This document shows positions 55,175 through 64,000 of a DNA stretch of 64,000 nucleotides, in pieces. The notes beneath the pieces are model-generated. The model searched no databases. It was not told the DNA's origin and saw nothing but the letters and a program-made list of their open reading frames with translations. The position numbers and the translations under genes are program-made. Position 1 is the stretch's first letter; each line of letters opens with the position of its first letter. The DNA lies in the NCBI RefSeq assembly GCF_001640365.1, contig NZ_LWMI01000016.1, positions 372,001 through 436,000 of the forward strand, given 5' to 3'. The stretch comes from Candidatus Arsenophonus triatominarum (GTDB lineage: Bacteria; Pseudomonadota; Gammaproteobacteria; Enterobacterales; Enterobacteriaceae).

Positions 55175-55253
55175 TATTTACACAATAAACCAAAACTCAG
55201 CTAAAAACAATCAATCTAACAACCATATATAGACTAAAATTTGAACCTGTTTT

Positions 55254-56645
55254 TTACTTACGACGCCATACGGTTCCTTGCGGACTATCCTCTAATATAA
55301 TGCCCATTTTAGTCAGTTCATAACGCGCTGAATCAGCCTGTGCCCATAATTTGTTTTCGCGTGCATCATTACGTTGCTTAATTAGTGCCTCAATTTTTTC
55401 TATGTCAGCGCTGTGAGAAATTTGTGCTCCACTTTGTAAGAATTGTTCAGGATTTTGTGTTAATAACCCCAAGATATTGGCCAATTGGCGTAATTGTACT
55501 GCTAATCCATTCGCCATTACCATATCATCGACTTTCAGTCGATTAATTTCTCTTGCCAAATCAAATAGAACTGAATAAGCCTCCGGCGTATTAAAATCAT
55601 CGTTCATTGCTTGCATAAAACGCCGCTTAAATATTTCATTATCAGTAGATATAACATTATTAGTATCAGTATCTCGTAAAGCGGTATAAAGACGCTCAAG
55701 CGCGGTGCGAGCTTGCTTTAAATTTTCTTCGGTATAATTTAATTGACTACGGTAATGCCCTGATAATAAGAAATAACGCACCGTTTCGGCATCATAATGT
55801 GTCAATACATCACGAATGGTAAAGAAATTATTTAATGATTTCGACATTTTCTCCCGATCTACCATAACCATTCCAGTATGCATCCAATAGTTTACATAGG
55901 GGCCATTATGGGCACAGGATGATTGAGCTATTTCATTTTCATGATGAGGAAACATCAAATCTGCCCCACCACCATGGATATCAAAATGTTCACTCAGTTG
56001 TTTACCATTCATGGCTGAACACTCTATATGCCAACCTGGCCGCCCATCTCCCCAAGGAGAAGACCAACTTGGCTCATTAGGTTTAGACATTTTCCATAGC
56101 ACAAAATCTAATGGATTACGCTTGGCATCCGTAACTTCAACCCGCGCTCCAGCTTGTAATTGCTCGAGATTTTGGCGGGATAATAGTCCATAATCAGGAT
56201 CGCTATTAATAGCGAACATGACATCACCATTCTCTGCAATATAAGCATGGCCACGCCCAATTAGTCGCGCAGTCAAATCAATAATTTCTTTAATATGGTC
56301 AGTTGCTCTTGGTTCAAAATCAGGGCGCAAAATATTTAACGCATCAAAATTCTTATACATTTCAGCCAACATGCGTGATGTCAAAGCGTCGCATGTTTCA
56401 TTATTTTCAGCTGCCCGTTTGATGATCTTATCATCCACATCAGTAATATTACGTACATAAGTCAGGTCATAACCCAAATAACGTAAATAACGGCTAATCA
56501 CATCAAAAGCGACAAAGGTTCTGCCATGACCAATATGACATAAATCATAAATAGTAACACCACACACGTACATGCCAATTTTGCCTGGGGTAATTGGTCT
56601 AAACTCTTCTTTTTGACGACTTAGTGTATTATAAATTTTTAACAT
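55254..56645 (-). CDS. cysS: Cysteinyl-tRNA synthetase
   Basis: Class I synthetase for tRNA-Cys. Start ATG 56645 chosen because [15 protein letters not shown] aligns with the family; 10 extra codons upstream are possible. 463 residues (E. coli 461). HIGH motif CHIGHGRTF, zinc ligands [18 protein letters not shown] and HHENEIAQS, and KMSKS in [10 protein letters not shown] are all present. Divergent from ppiB. Confidence 0.97.
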   Translation of the reverse strand: MLKIYNTLSRQKEEFRPITPGKIGMYVCGVTIYDLCHIGHGRTFVAFDVISRYLRYLGYDLTYVRNITDVDDKIIKRAAENNETCDALTSRMLAEMYKNFDALNILRPDFEPRATDHIKEIIDLTARLIGRGHAYIAENGDVMFAINSDPDYGLLSRQNLEQLQAGARVEVTDAKRNPLDFVLWKMSKPNEPSWSSPWGDGRPGWHIECSAMNGKQLSEHFDIHGGGADLMFPHHENEIAQSSCAHNGPYVNYWMHTGMVMVDREKMSKSLNNFFTIRDVLTHYDAETVRYFLLSGHYRSQLNYTEENLKQARTALERLYTALRDTDTNNVISTDNEIFKRRFMQAMNDDFNTPEAYSVLFDLAREINRLKVDDMVMANGLAVQLRQLANILGLLTQNPEQFLQSGAQISHSADIEKIEALIKQRNDARENKLWAQADSARYELTKMGIILEDSPQGTVWRRK

Positions 56646-56915
56646 TGAGACTTTTTCCATCATCAGCCGGTACATGCGGTAAATGGTTTATTTTAATTAC
56701 AAGACTATGCAAGAGGCCATTGCTACCAATAAACACAACTATTGGAGCCTTATATTCTGAGTTATGCAACTACAAGGCGCAAGGAAATTATTCAATATTC
56801 CACAAATACTGACGCAATCAGCCCAATATGGTATAAAATAGTTGATCTACTTTAAATTGATTACTTTGCTTTTTGATTTTTACATTACTTATAACGATTT
56901 ATCAGGATAGTGATT

Positions 56916-57410
56916 ATGGTAACTTTTCACACCAATTTAGGCGATATTGTCATTAAAACTTTTGATGAAAAATCGCCCATAACGGTAAAAAATTTTTTAA
57001 ACTATTGTCGTGATGGATTTTACGATAACACGATTTTTCATCGCGTTATTAATGGATTTATGATCCAAGGTGGCGGTTTTGAACCCGGAATGCAGCAAAA
57101 AACGACCAAGGATCCAATCAAAAATGAAGCGAATAACGGATTAAAAAATAACCGTGGTACGTTCGCGATGGCTAGAACCAATGATCCACATTCAGCCACA
57201 GCACAATTCTTTATTAATGTTGTCGACAACGACTTTCTAAATTTCCGTTCAGAACAGCAAAATGGCTGGGGTTACTGTGTTTTTGGCGAAGTAGTTGAAG
57301 GAATGGATATTGTTGATAAAATTAAAGGAGTCGAAACAGGTCGTAGTGGCTTACATCAAGATGTACCAGTTGAAGATGTTATCATCAAACGCATAACGGT
57401 TAACGAATAA
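56916..57410 (+). CDS. ppiB: Peptidyl-prolyl cis-trans isomerase B (cyclophilin, cytosolic)
   Basis: Prolyl isomerase. ATG at 56916 (AGGA 8 bases upstream) gives 164 residues, as in E. coli; a GTG two codons earlier is less likely. Active-site motifs [18 protein letters not shown] and [17 protein letters not shown]. Start of the ppiB-lpxH pair. Confidence 0.97.
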   Translation: MVTFHTNLGDIVIKTFDEKSPITVKNFLNYCRDGFYDNTIFHRVINGFMIQGGGFEPGMQQKTTKDPIKNEANNGLKNNRGTFAMARTNDPHSATAQFFINVVDNDFLNFRSEQQNGWGYCVFGEVVEGMDIVDKIKGVETGRSGLHQDVPVEDVIIKRITVNE

Positions 57411-57419
57411 TTACAAACT

Positions 57420-58145
57420 ATGGCAATCTTATTTATTGCTGACTTACATTTAAGTGAAAAAGAGCCGGCTATCACTGCCGGTTTTCTGCATTTCTTACGC
57501 GAACAAGCGAGCCAAGCTAAGGCTTTGTATATTTTAGGTGATTTTTTTGATTATTGGATCGGTGATGATGATCCCAGCCTGCTACATGAAGCTATAGCTC
57601 AAGAACTTAAGGAACTGCAAAGTAAAGGTGTTCCATGCTACTTTATTCATGGTAATCGTGATTTTTTACTGGGTAAGAAATTTGCTAAAGAAAGTGGCAT
57701 GATTTTATTACCAGCAGAGAAAGTATTAACGCTACATGGCCATAATATCCTCATTTTACACGGTGATACACTTTGTACTGATGATATTTTCTATCAGCGT
57801 TATCGAAAACGAGTATATAATGGCTGGTTGCAACGGATATTTCTAGCGCTTCCATTATCTACCCGCCACCGCATCGCTGAAAGAATGCGTAAGAATAGCC
57901 AATCTGCTACCCAACTTAAGCCAGAGTATATTACCGATGTTAATGAACAAACAGTAATTGAAAAATTTCGAAAATATCAAGTCGATTGGATGATCCATGG
58001 CCATATGCATCGACCTGCTATCCATAAAATTAATGTTAATGGTAAAATATTACACCGAGCAGTGTTAGGTGCCTGGGATCAAAATGGCTCAGTGATCAAA
58101 ATAACGCCTAAAACCATCGAACTGCTGCATTTCCCTTTTTATTAA
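57420..58145 (+). CDS. lpxH: UDP-2,3-diacylglucosamine diphosphatase
   Basis: Lipid A pathway step giving lipid X, at the inner membrane surface. 241 residues (E. coli 240). Metallophosphoesterase motifs [35 protein letters not shown] and HGHMHRPA are all intact. Starts 9 bases after ppiB, so co-transcribed. Indicates retained LPS synthesis. Confidence 0.96.
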   Translation: MAILFIADLHLSEKEPAITAGFLHFLREQASQAKALYILGDFFDYWIGDDDPSLLHEAIAQELKELQSKGVPCYFIHGNRDFLLGKKFAKESGMILLPAEKVLTLHGHNILILHGDTLCTDDIFYQRYRKRVYNGWLQRIFLALPLSTRHRIAERMRKNSQSATQLKPEYITDVNEQTVIEKFRKYQVDWMIHGHMHRPAIHKINVNGKILHRAVLGAWDQNGSVIKITPKTIELLHFPFY

Positions 58146-58183
58146 CGTTTCCCATCTCAGCTTAATCCTATGATGAAAAATTT

Positions 58184-58199
58184 AGGTAAACGTTTTCCT
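58184..58199 (+). promoter_or_regulatory. PurR operator upstream of purEK
   Basis: AGGTAAACGTTTTCCT matches the PUR-box pattern (core AAACGTTT, right arm TTCCT as in the E. coli purEK box). It lies 74 bases before the purE start. Purine repression of purEK is inferred from this. Confidence 0.7.
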
Positions 58200-58272
58200 T
58201 CTTTATCGGCCATGATACGATCTCTCTTAATTTGCCATCAATAAATGACTTAAATCCAGGAGCAACAAATTA

Positions 58273-58803
58273 ATGATCGCTCAATTTGATGCACAGAAAC
58301 CGTCACATTCTAAAGCCAAAATTGCCATAGTAATGGGCTCCAAAAGCGACTGGAGCACGATGAAATATGCGGCCGATATACTTAGTGAACTAGAACTACC
58401 CTATCAAGTAGAAATTGTTTCTGCTCATCGCACGCCAGACAAACTCTTCACCTTTGCTGAACAAGCAAAGGAAAAAGGATTGCAAATTATCATTGCCGGT
58501 GCTGGTGGAGCCGCACATTTACCCGGTATGCTAGCAGCTAAAACGTTAGTTCCTGTTTTTGGCGTTCCTGTTGTAACAGCGACACTTAATGGTATTGATA
58601 GTCTTTATTCGATTGTTCAAATGCCAAAGGGTATTCCGGTGGCTACCTTTGCAATTGGTAAAGCTGGGGCAGCCAATGCGGCATTACTGGCAGCCCAATT
58701 TCTTGCTGGTACAGATAGTGAACTTTATGAGCGTTTATCAATCTGGCGTTTAAAACAAACTAATGACGTCTTAAGCAATCCCGATCCACGGGAGGTGGAA
58801 TGA
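58273..58803 (+). CDS. purE: N5-carboxyaminoimidazole ribonucleotide mutase
   Basis: Purine pathway step after PurK. 176 residues (E. coli 169). Motifs [20 protein letters not shown] (catalytic His), [12 protein letters not shown] and [20 protein letters not shown] lies 7 bases before the start. Overlaps purK by 4 bases. Confidence 0.96.
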   Translation: MIAQFDAQKPSHSKAKIAIVMGSKSDWSTMKYAADILSELELPYQVEIVSAHRTPDKLFTFAEQAKEKGLQIIIAGAGGAAHLPGMLAAKTLVPVFGVPVVTATLNGIDSLYSIVQMPKGIPVATFAIGKAGAANAALLAAQFLAGTDSELYERLSIWRLKQTNDVLSNPDPREVE

Positions 58804-59888
58804 AATCGATTTGCGTCCTTGGTAATGGCCAGTTAGGCCGCATGTTACGCCAAGCAGGAGAGCCGTTAGGTATTAGTGTCTATCCTATCGGTATCGATGA
58901 TAAATTAGAAACTATACCCTATCAACACAGCATTATAACAGCCGAAATTGAGCGCTGGCCAGAAACTCCGCTTACCTGTGAATTAGCTCGCCAAGCTAGC
59001 TTTATTAATCGCGATATCTTTCCGCAACTGGCCGACCGGTTGCCACAAAAGCAATTGCTAGATTCTTTAGCCTTAACGACGGCTCCCTGGCAACCTCTTA
59101 CCAATCAAACACAATGGCCACAATTATTTACCGAGTTAGGCGATTTTGTTATTGTTAAATGTCGTACTGGTGGTTATGACGGCCGTGGACAATGGCGTAT
59201 CACACCGGATAACCTATCAATACTACCAGCTAAGATTTATGGCCAAGCAATTGTTGAAAAAGCCATTCCTTTTTTAGGAGAAGTTTCACTTGTCGGTGCA
59301 CGTAATATAAATGGCCAATGTGTTTTTTACCCGTTAACACACAATCTGCATCAAGAAGGCATACTACGAGCAAGTATCGCTTTTCCTCAGCCAGATAAAA
59401 AATTGCAAACTCAGGCAGAATTGATGCTGTCGACCATTATGACAAAATTAAATTATGTGGGTGTGATGGCAATGGAATGTTTTATTTTAAATGATAAACT
59501 GCTAATTAACGAATTAGCGCCACGTGTTCATAATAGCGGTCACTGGACGCAAAATGGCGCATCTATCAGTCAATTTGAACTCCATCTGCGAGCCATTTCA
59601 AATCTACCAATTCCTACCCCTAATATAGACACTACGGCAGTCATGATTAATTTGATAGGTACAGCATTAAATCCTGCATGGTTGTCATTACCTTTAGTTC
59701 ACCTACATTGGTATCAAAAAGACGTTCGTCCAGCGCGCAAAGTAGGCCATCTAAATTTGTGTAGTAACAATCGGCAGGCGATAAAAAACTCATTAAATAC
59801 AATACAAACCTTACTTCCTAGTGAATATAACGATAGTATTGGATGGCTAAACACAAAATTAATGCATTCCCCACGACACGATGAGTGA
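58800..59888 (+). CDS. purK: N5-carboxyaminoimidazole ribonucleotide synthase
   Basis: ATP-grasp carboxylase partner of PurE. 362 residues (E. coli 355). [13 protein letters not shown] at the N-terminus, [14 protein letters not shown] in the ATP-binding loop, [15 protein letters not shown] at the active site. Overlap ATGA with purE implies coupling. Confidence 0.96.
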   Translation: MKSICVLGNGQLGRMLRQAGEPLGISVYPIGIDDKLETIPYQHSIITAEIERWPETPLTCELARQASFINRDIFPQLADRLPQKQLLDSLALTTAPWQPLTNQTQWPQLFTELGDFVIVKCRTGGYDGRGQWRITPDNLSILPAKIYGQAIVEKAIPFLGEVSLVGARNINGQCVFYPLTHNLHQEGILRASIAFPQPDKKLQTQAELMLSTIMTKLNYVGVMAMECFILNDKLLINELAPRVHNSGHWTQNGASISQFELHLRAISNLPIPTPNIDTTAVMINLIGTALNPAWLSLPLVHLHWYQKDVRPARKVGHLNLCSNNRQAIKNSLNTIQTLLPSEYNDSIGWLNTKLMHSPRHDE

Positions 59889-59961
59889 AAATAAAAACAA
59901 CAAGCCAGTTTATTGTTAAGCTTACTGTTTTCATGCAATAGTTGTCTGCTTAGGAGTCATA

Positions 59962-60013
59962 ATGCCTGCACAACAACAAATATTTGGTCCTATTTACCCA
60001 TGGTATATGTTAA
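59962..60013 (+). pseudogene. 5' stub of an unidentified gene
   Basis: ATG 59962 with TAGGAG 6 bases upstream encodes MPAQQQIFGPIYPWYM before IS982/ME-1 sequence interrupts it. The good ribosome site indicates a real gene start; product unknown. Confidence 0.45.
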
Positions 60014-60037
60014 CCTGAGTTCGGGATAAGAAATAAA
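60014..60037 (+). mobile_element. IS982 terminal repeat stub joined to ME-1
   Basis: ACCTGAGTTCGGGATAAG plus AAATAAA, identical to the joint at 45474-45493. Confidence 0.75.
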
Positions 60038-60229
60038 CACGAGTTTCGCACCAATAAAAAAACGCTCTATTTTTAAGTTTAATTCAGCATAATATATAAA
60101 TAGACAAAATCTTATAAATTAAAAGCAACTTATTGTAATTTAAACAAATTTATACGTTTTAGTAACTTGCAAATTAACCATTGCTTTTAAGCCATTTCTG
60201 GAATTTTATATGCCTGTGCGAAACTCGTG
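60038..60229 (+). repeat. ME-1 copy 18
   Basis: 192 bp. Flanks ATAAA and TCTAA do not match. It separates the truncated gene at 59962 from prophage DNA. Confidence 0.93.
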
Positions 60230-60320
60230 TCTAACCTTGGTATAACGAGTTGGTGTTCCATTTTTCAATGGATATTGATTTAAATAGCGTTAGTACTGAA
60301 GTAAAAGGTAGAGATTTATA
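60230..60320 (+). pseudogene. P2-type tail protein gpD, last codons
   Basis: Reads LVFHFSMDIDLNSVSTEVKG, then RDL and a stop at 60320, resembling the C-terminus of P2 gpD. The rest is lost at ME-1 copy 18. The identification is supported by the ogr-like gene that follows. Confidence 0.55.
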
Positions 60321-60328
60321 ACGGGTGT

Positions 60329-60520
60329 ATATGATGCGTTGCCCAGTTTGTAAAAATACCGCTCATACTAGAACGAGCCGTTACTTAACTAACAAAACTA
60401 AGGAATCTTATTATCAATGTCAAAATATAAGATGTTCTTGTACTTTAAAACATTAGAAATGTTTAGCCAGAATAATTTCTGCTCCAGAGACAGAAGAAAA
60501 TTTTACTATTGTTATCTGAT
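60329..60520 (+). pseudogene. ogr: P2 Ogr/Delta-type zinc-finger late activator, frameshifted
   Basis: MMRCPVCKNTAHTRTSRYLT, then NKTKESYYQCQNIRCSCT holds the four Cys of the Ogr/Delta zinc finger (CPVC and CQNIRC). A one-base lesion after CT gives an early stop (LKH). The original continuation is KTLE, then LARIISAPETEENFTIVI in other frames. Located after gpD as in P2. Confidence 0.78.
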
Positions 60521-60606
60521 AAGAATAATATTATGAAATATTCACTCATTAGCTTTAAAAGCAGTAAGTCATTACTTAAAAATAAGTAAAAATTAAGCAG
60601 AAGGTT

Positions 60607-60623
60607 AGCCCCGTTATATGGGG
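60607..60623. terminator. GC hairpin between ogr remnant and ybcJ
   Basis: Stem GCCCC/GGGGC with a 7-base loop. A T-rich stretch follows on the plus strand at 60633. Modest terminator candidate for the prophage side. Confidence 0.4.
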
Positions 60624-60653
60624 CATTGCTAAATATTTTTTTATAATTGATGA

Positions 60654-60866
60654 TTACTCTTTAACTATTACGCTGCTATTAATTAAAGTGACAATATTAT
60701 TTTTGCTAATTTTACAGCGTTTACGGGTTTCAATTTCACCATCAACTTTTACATCACCCTGGGCGATAAGCGCTTTTGCTGCGCCGCCGCTATCCACCCA
60801 ACCTTGTAATTTCAATAAATCACATAATTTAATATAAGGCTGCCCATTTAGATGAAAGATTTCCAT
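60654..60866 (-). CDS. ybcJ: YbcJ, S4-like RNA-binding protein
   Basis: 70 residues, as in E. coli. S4 fold motif: IKLCDLLKLQGWVDSGGAAK, ALIAQGDVKVDGEIETRKRC. Eight bases after folD on the same strand, so co-transcribed. Probably binds structured RNA; substrate unknown. Confidence 0.92.
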   Translation of the reverse strand: MEIFHLNGQPYIKLCDLLKLQGWVDSGGAAKALIAQGDVKVDGEIETRKRCKISKNNIVTLINSSVIVKE

Positions 60867-60874
60867 TTTATCGC

Positions 60875-61747
60875 CTATTGGTTAGTATTTTGAATATCAT
60901 GATATTCTTCACAAGCTTGTAAGGTATTTTGCATGAGTGTTGCCACTGTCATTGGGCCAACGCCACCAGGCACAGGAGTGATCCAGCTAGCGCGTTGTTG
61001 TGCTTCTTGATAGCAGACATCGCCGGTAACTGTGCCATTTTCAAGCCGATTAATTCCCACATCCATAATAATGGCACCCGGTTTTATCAATTCACCGGGA
61101 ATAAAATTTGGTTTACCAATAGCCACAACTAGCAAATCAGCCTGCTCTATATGTTGACGTAAATTAGTAGTAAAGCGGTGGGTGACAGTAGTTGTACAAC
61201 CAGCAAGTAGTAATTCCAGGCTCATCGGGCGACCTACGATATTTGAAGCACCAACGATAACCGCATTTAAACCAAGTAGATTAATTTGGTAGCGCTCAAG
61301 TAAGGTAATAATGCCGCGAGGTGTACAAGGGCGTAGTCTTGGGGCACGTTGACAAAGACGGCCTATGTTATAAGGATGAAAACCGTCAACATCTTTGTCT
61401 GGATGTATATGTTCTAATATCTTGATATAGTCAATAGTTTTGGGCAGTGGTAATTGAACCAGGATGCCATCAATTGCATTGTCATTATTAAGTTGATCAA
61501 TTAATTGTAAAAGTTCAGACTCAGTGGTTTTTTCCGCTAAATCATATGAGCGAGAAATAAAACCAACCGCTTCACAAGTACGACGTTTACTGTTTACGTA
61601 GATCTGTGAAGCCGGATCATTACCGACTAAAATGACTGCAAGTCCGGGAGCTCGCTTGCCTAGTAAAAGTCTCAATTTAACTTTTTCGGCAATTTCCTGT
61701 CTGATTGTTTCGGAAATCATTTTTCCGTCAATAATTTTTGCTGACAT
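60875..61747 (-). CDS. folD: Methylenetetrahydrofolate dehydrogenase/cyclohydrolase
   Basis: Supplies 10-formyl-THF for purines and formyl-Met. 290 residues (E. coli 288). Catalytic Tyr and Lys in [52 protein letters not shown] (NADP site) and [15 protein letters not shown]. Intact. Confidence 0.97.
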   Translation of the reverse strand: MSAKIIDGKMISETIRQEIAEKVKLRLLLGKRAPGLAVILVGNDPASQIYVNSKRRTCEAVGFISRSYDLAEKTTESELLQLIDQLNNDNAIDGILVQLPLPKTIDYIKILEHIHPDKDVDGFHPYNIGRLCQRAPRLRPCTPRGIITLLERYQINLLGLNAVIVGASNIVGRPMSLELLLAGCTTTVTHRFTTNLRQHIEQADLLVVAIGKPNFIPGELIKPGAIIMDVGINRLENGTVTGDVCYQEAQQRASWITPVPGGVGPMTVATLMQNTLQACEEYHDIQNTNQ

Positions 61748-61866
61748 TTATTTCATTAATCCATAAAAACATTGTGATACTGCTATTTTGTCAGAAGAAA
61801 GCGATGCTGTCAGTTTTATTAGTAGTCAGAAAATGAGCAGATAGATAATTTGTCATTGAAAAGACG

Positions 61867-61894
61867 TTGACTCAGTGTTCAGCAACCGTATAAT
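61867..61894 (+). promoter_or_regulatory. argU tRNA promoter
   Basis: TTGACT (61867-61872), 16-base spacer, TATAAT (61889-61894), 40 bases before the tRNA. Confidence 0.8.
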
Positions 61895-61934
61895 CCAACG
61901 ACATTATTTTATTATTGAATAAGCGTTTTTCTAA

Positions 61935-62011
61935 GCGCCCTTAGCTCAGCTGGATAGAGCAACGGCCTTCTAAGCCGTAGGTCGTAGGTTCGAGTCCTAC
62001 AGGGCGCGCCA
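61935..62011 (+). tRNA. argU: tRNA-Arg (anticodon UCU)
   Basis: 77 bases including encoded CCA. Acceptor GCGCCCT pairs with AGGGCGC. The anticodon loop CTTCTAA gives UCU, and the T-arm is GTAGGTTCGAGTCCTAC. Nearly identical to E. coli argU. Its 3' end is the usual attachment site for DLP12-type integrases, and such an integrase follows. Confidence 0.98.
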
Positions 62012-62036
62012 ATAAAATCAATGGGTTATATGATAT

Positions 62037-63157
62037 TCAGCCTTTTAGTATTTTTAAGTGGGACAATTTTGGGACATGGTTTGAGATTTTTCTATTAAAT
62101 CTGTCAAAAACGCCGTCAATTTGTTTGGCGTGTTCAGTAAGATGATTAGGCGCTAAGTGTGCATATCGCCTTACCATTTCCACTGATTCCCATCCACCCA
62201 TTTCTTGTAGAACTGAAAGTGGAACACCAGATTGAATTAACCAACTAGCCCAGGTATGCCTCAGGTCATGAAAACGAAAGTTTTCTATTCCGGCTCGTTT
62301 CAGTGCCGCTCTCCATGCGGTGTTAGAATCGATCCGCATTTTTCTAATCGAATTTGTTTGTGAGCCATCAGATCGTTTTGCTGACATTGTATGTACGAAT
62401 ACCCATTTTTGATGATTACCCAATTGTCGCGTCAGAATACAGCAAGCTGTATCGTTTAGAGCTACGCCTATAGCTTTTCCCGATTTGCTGTTTTCTGGCT
62501 CTATCCAGGCAACTTTTCTTTGCATATCAATTTGTGACCATACTAAATTAATGATATTTGAACGACGTAAACCTGTTGCAAGCGCAAATTCTACCGTCGA
62601 TCTAAGGGGGTTCAGGACATTCATTTATTAACCTTTCTGCTTCATCCGGTTCTAATCATCTAATCCGTTTTTCTCTAGCCGATGGAACCTTAATAACCGG
62701 TGATTTTTCTATCCATTTCCAATCTTTTTCAGCAGATCTCATTATTGATTTAAGTAGTGCTAAATGCTTAGCTTTTGTTGCGATAGAAACTTCTTTTTCT
62801 TTATAAACGGGTATTTCTATTCCTTTTCATTTTGCTAATAGTACTATATATTTTTGCCTCTGTAATATCTTTTAATCGGGTACCACTGAAATGCAGTAGC
62901 CAAAAACTAAGTCTACCTTTGTCATCGTCTAAAGATTTTTTGTTAACCTTCTCTTCGATCCATCTCAAGCAAGCTTCGTCAAATGTGACATTAGGAAAAT
63001 CATCTAACTTTGCTATTCTCCATAATTCAGTTTTTCGTTTATCGTGTAACTCCTGAGCTTGTTTTTTGTCCTCTGTGCCAAGTGATTCTTTAATTCTTTT
63101 TCCGCACGGTGTCGAGTAGTTGCCGTACCAAATTTTACCACGTTTGAAGATTGACAT
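62037..63157 (-). pseudogene. DLP12 IntD-type tyrosine recombinase, frameshifted
   Basis: Site-specific integrase next to argU. N-terminal half from ATG 63157 (AGGAG upstream): [40 protein letters not shown] to about 62830. The frame is broken there and again near 62630. The C-terminal half holds [14 protein letters not shown] (Arg), [20 protein letters not shown] (His, Arg, His) and [17 protein letters not shown] (nucleophile Tyr). Both halves follow E. coli DLP12 IntD closely. Non-functional as a single product; about 26 bases separate its stop from the tRNA. Confidence 0.92.
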
Positions 63158-63381
63158 TTTTTACTCCTGATGACATCAATCTCGCTCTCGGCGAGAGTAT
63201 TGTTCGAATTTTCAACGGCTTCAATACAAGCTTCTTTTGTAAATAAATAAGGTGATTTCTTTTTGTACGGATTTTTGCGTTGATAACTAATGATTCCAAG
63301 CTTGCACCAATTAGTCAGTGTGTATTCACTTATTCCTATTATTTTCGCTGCTTCTTGCCGCGTTAAAGTCGTTTTGTTCAT
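63158..63381 (-). CDS. Excisionase/AlpA-like HTH protein upstream of int
   Basis: ATG 63381: [36 protein letters not shown], a MerR/Xis-type winged helix. The frame continues to 63013 (122 codons), but the last ~45 are an out-of-frame read of the integrase start, so the real end may have been near 63158. IS-C copy 3 sits one base before the start codon, removing the native ribosome site and promoter. Confidence 0.65.
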
Positions 63382-63382
63382 T

Positions 63383-64000
63383 AAGCGTGTTGCTTAATAG
63401 TGAAATAAGGGTATTTCGGTGATTGAAGTAAATTTTAGGCTGTTCTGAGATGGAAATTCCAAAGACCGGCACTAAGGAGTAAAAAGGTATCATCAATAAA
63501 GGGTCTACGATTCCGTAAAATTTGGGTCATACAACCGAGGCGCTTGATACCCGCGATGGCGTGTTCAACCGTAATACGGATGCCCGAGATTATTTATATT
63601 TTCTTGTTTTTGTTCAGGCGATAAAGGTCTTTTTCGAGTTCCTTTTTTTGGGATTTGTGTATTAGGATGCTGTTTATCTATACCTTGAAAACCGGTATCG
63701 GCCCAGATGGTTACCTCAGGGGGAATATGGCGAATTATATCGACTTTATCGAGTAAGCGTTTATCGTGACGGCGCCCATTTTTGATCATGGGGATAAATC
63801 CAATTTTCCTCGTTTCGTCAGTCATAATAAGCCCTTTTCGAGTGGTCTGTCTTTTCTTTCCCGAATACATTTTTTTTCGCCGACGCAGATTCTTAGGCTT
63901 TTGGACAGGTCGCTCTGTCCCATCAATAAAGACGTCTTTAACTCCAGGAAAGGCGCGAAAAAATTCCTCAGCAGAGCGAATTTGACGAGCGGGCAAAACA
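63383..64000 (-). mobile_element. IS-C copy 3, runs off window
   Basis: Begins AAGCGTGTTGCTTAATAGTG after ATT. 618 bp visible. Confidence 0.93.
63465..64000 (-). pseudogene. IS-C copy 3 transposase, frameshifted (partial)
   Basis: Matches the 299-residue IS-C protein from MPARQIRSAEEFFRAFPGV through PEQKQEN. An inserted T near 63597 then gives INNLGHPYYG and a stop at 63565, losing the catalytic Glu region. Confidence 0.9.

Noticed and set aside
63013..63157. Last ~45 codons of the Xis-like frame
   Set aside because: They overlap the integrase start in another frame; int coding there is well supported by family match.

Overview
The window is about 64 kb of AT-rich gammaproteobacterial chromosome. 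The conserved gene blocks are Enterobacterales-like in content and order: carAB/dapB/ispH-fkpB-lspA-ileS-ribF/rpsT, nhaA-nhaR, phoR-brnQ, acpH/queA, cysS/ppiB-lpxH-purEK, and ybcJ-folD/argU. These blocks are separated by a very large load of small mobile elements and broken genes. Together this suggests a host-associated, recently IS-expanded enterobacterium, for example an Arsenophonus-like insect symbiont in the Morganellaceae. That assignment is inference; no species marker is present.

Layout: 1-12.3 kb is intact housekeeping DNA. 12.5-17.4 kb is a nest of IS and MITE fragments that breaks a YjaB-like acetyltransferase. 18.4-23.8 kb holds ydcH, uspF, a cation diffusion facilitator and galE. 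24-43 kb is a scrapyard: an fhlA remnant, P2-like prophage pieces (gpA, dam), a T7-type helicase remnant, a leucine-rich-repeat effector-like gene, and a lambdoid late-control/lysis module (antiterminator Q, cargo ORF, holin, SAR endolysin). 43-52.6 kb has an IS256 remnant, a PAS/LuxR regulator, a phoR remnant, brnQ, an IS91 remnant and a three-level nested IS. 52.6-62 kb returns to housekeeping genes (acpH, queA, cysS, ppiB, lpxH, purE, purK, ybcJ, folD, argU), with one P2 gpD/ogr remnant. 62-64 kb is a decayed DLP12/IntD-type integrase beside tRNA-Arg(UCU), cut by an IS5-family element.

Mobile elements, with local names used below. IS-A is a ~1.06 kb DDE element (IS4/IS701-like, family not settled) with 5-bp target duplications and a transposase split at an A-run. 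ME-1 is a ~192-bp non-coding element in 18 copies that shares IS-A's terminal inverted repeat and target-duplication length, so it is probably an IS-A-driven MITE. IS-B is an 881-bp IS630-family element in 7 nearly identical copies that duplicates TA. IS-C is a 1037-bp IS5-family (ISL2/IS1031-like) element. Fragments of IS481, IS982, IS3, IS256, IS91 and IS21 (istB) families are also present.

The most notable points are these. ME-1 ends carry start codons and short open reading tails that rewrite the ends of the genes they hit. An uncharacterised cargo ORF sits between Q and the lysis genes, where lambdoid phages carry virulence morons. There is a YopM/IpaH-like LRR protein without a catalytic domain, and a two-membrane-segment SLATT-like protein in the P2-like remnant. 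Family names rest on my reading of the translations; no database search was run.
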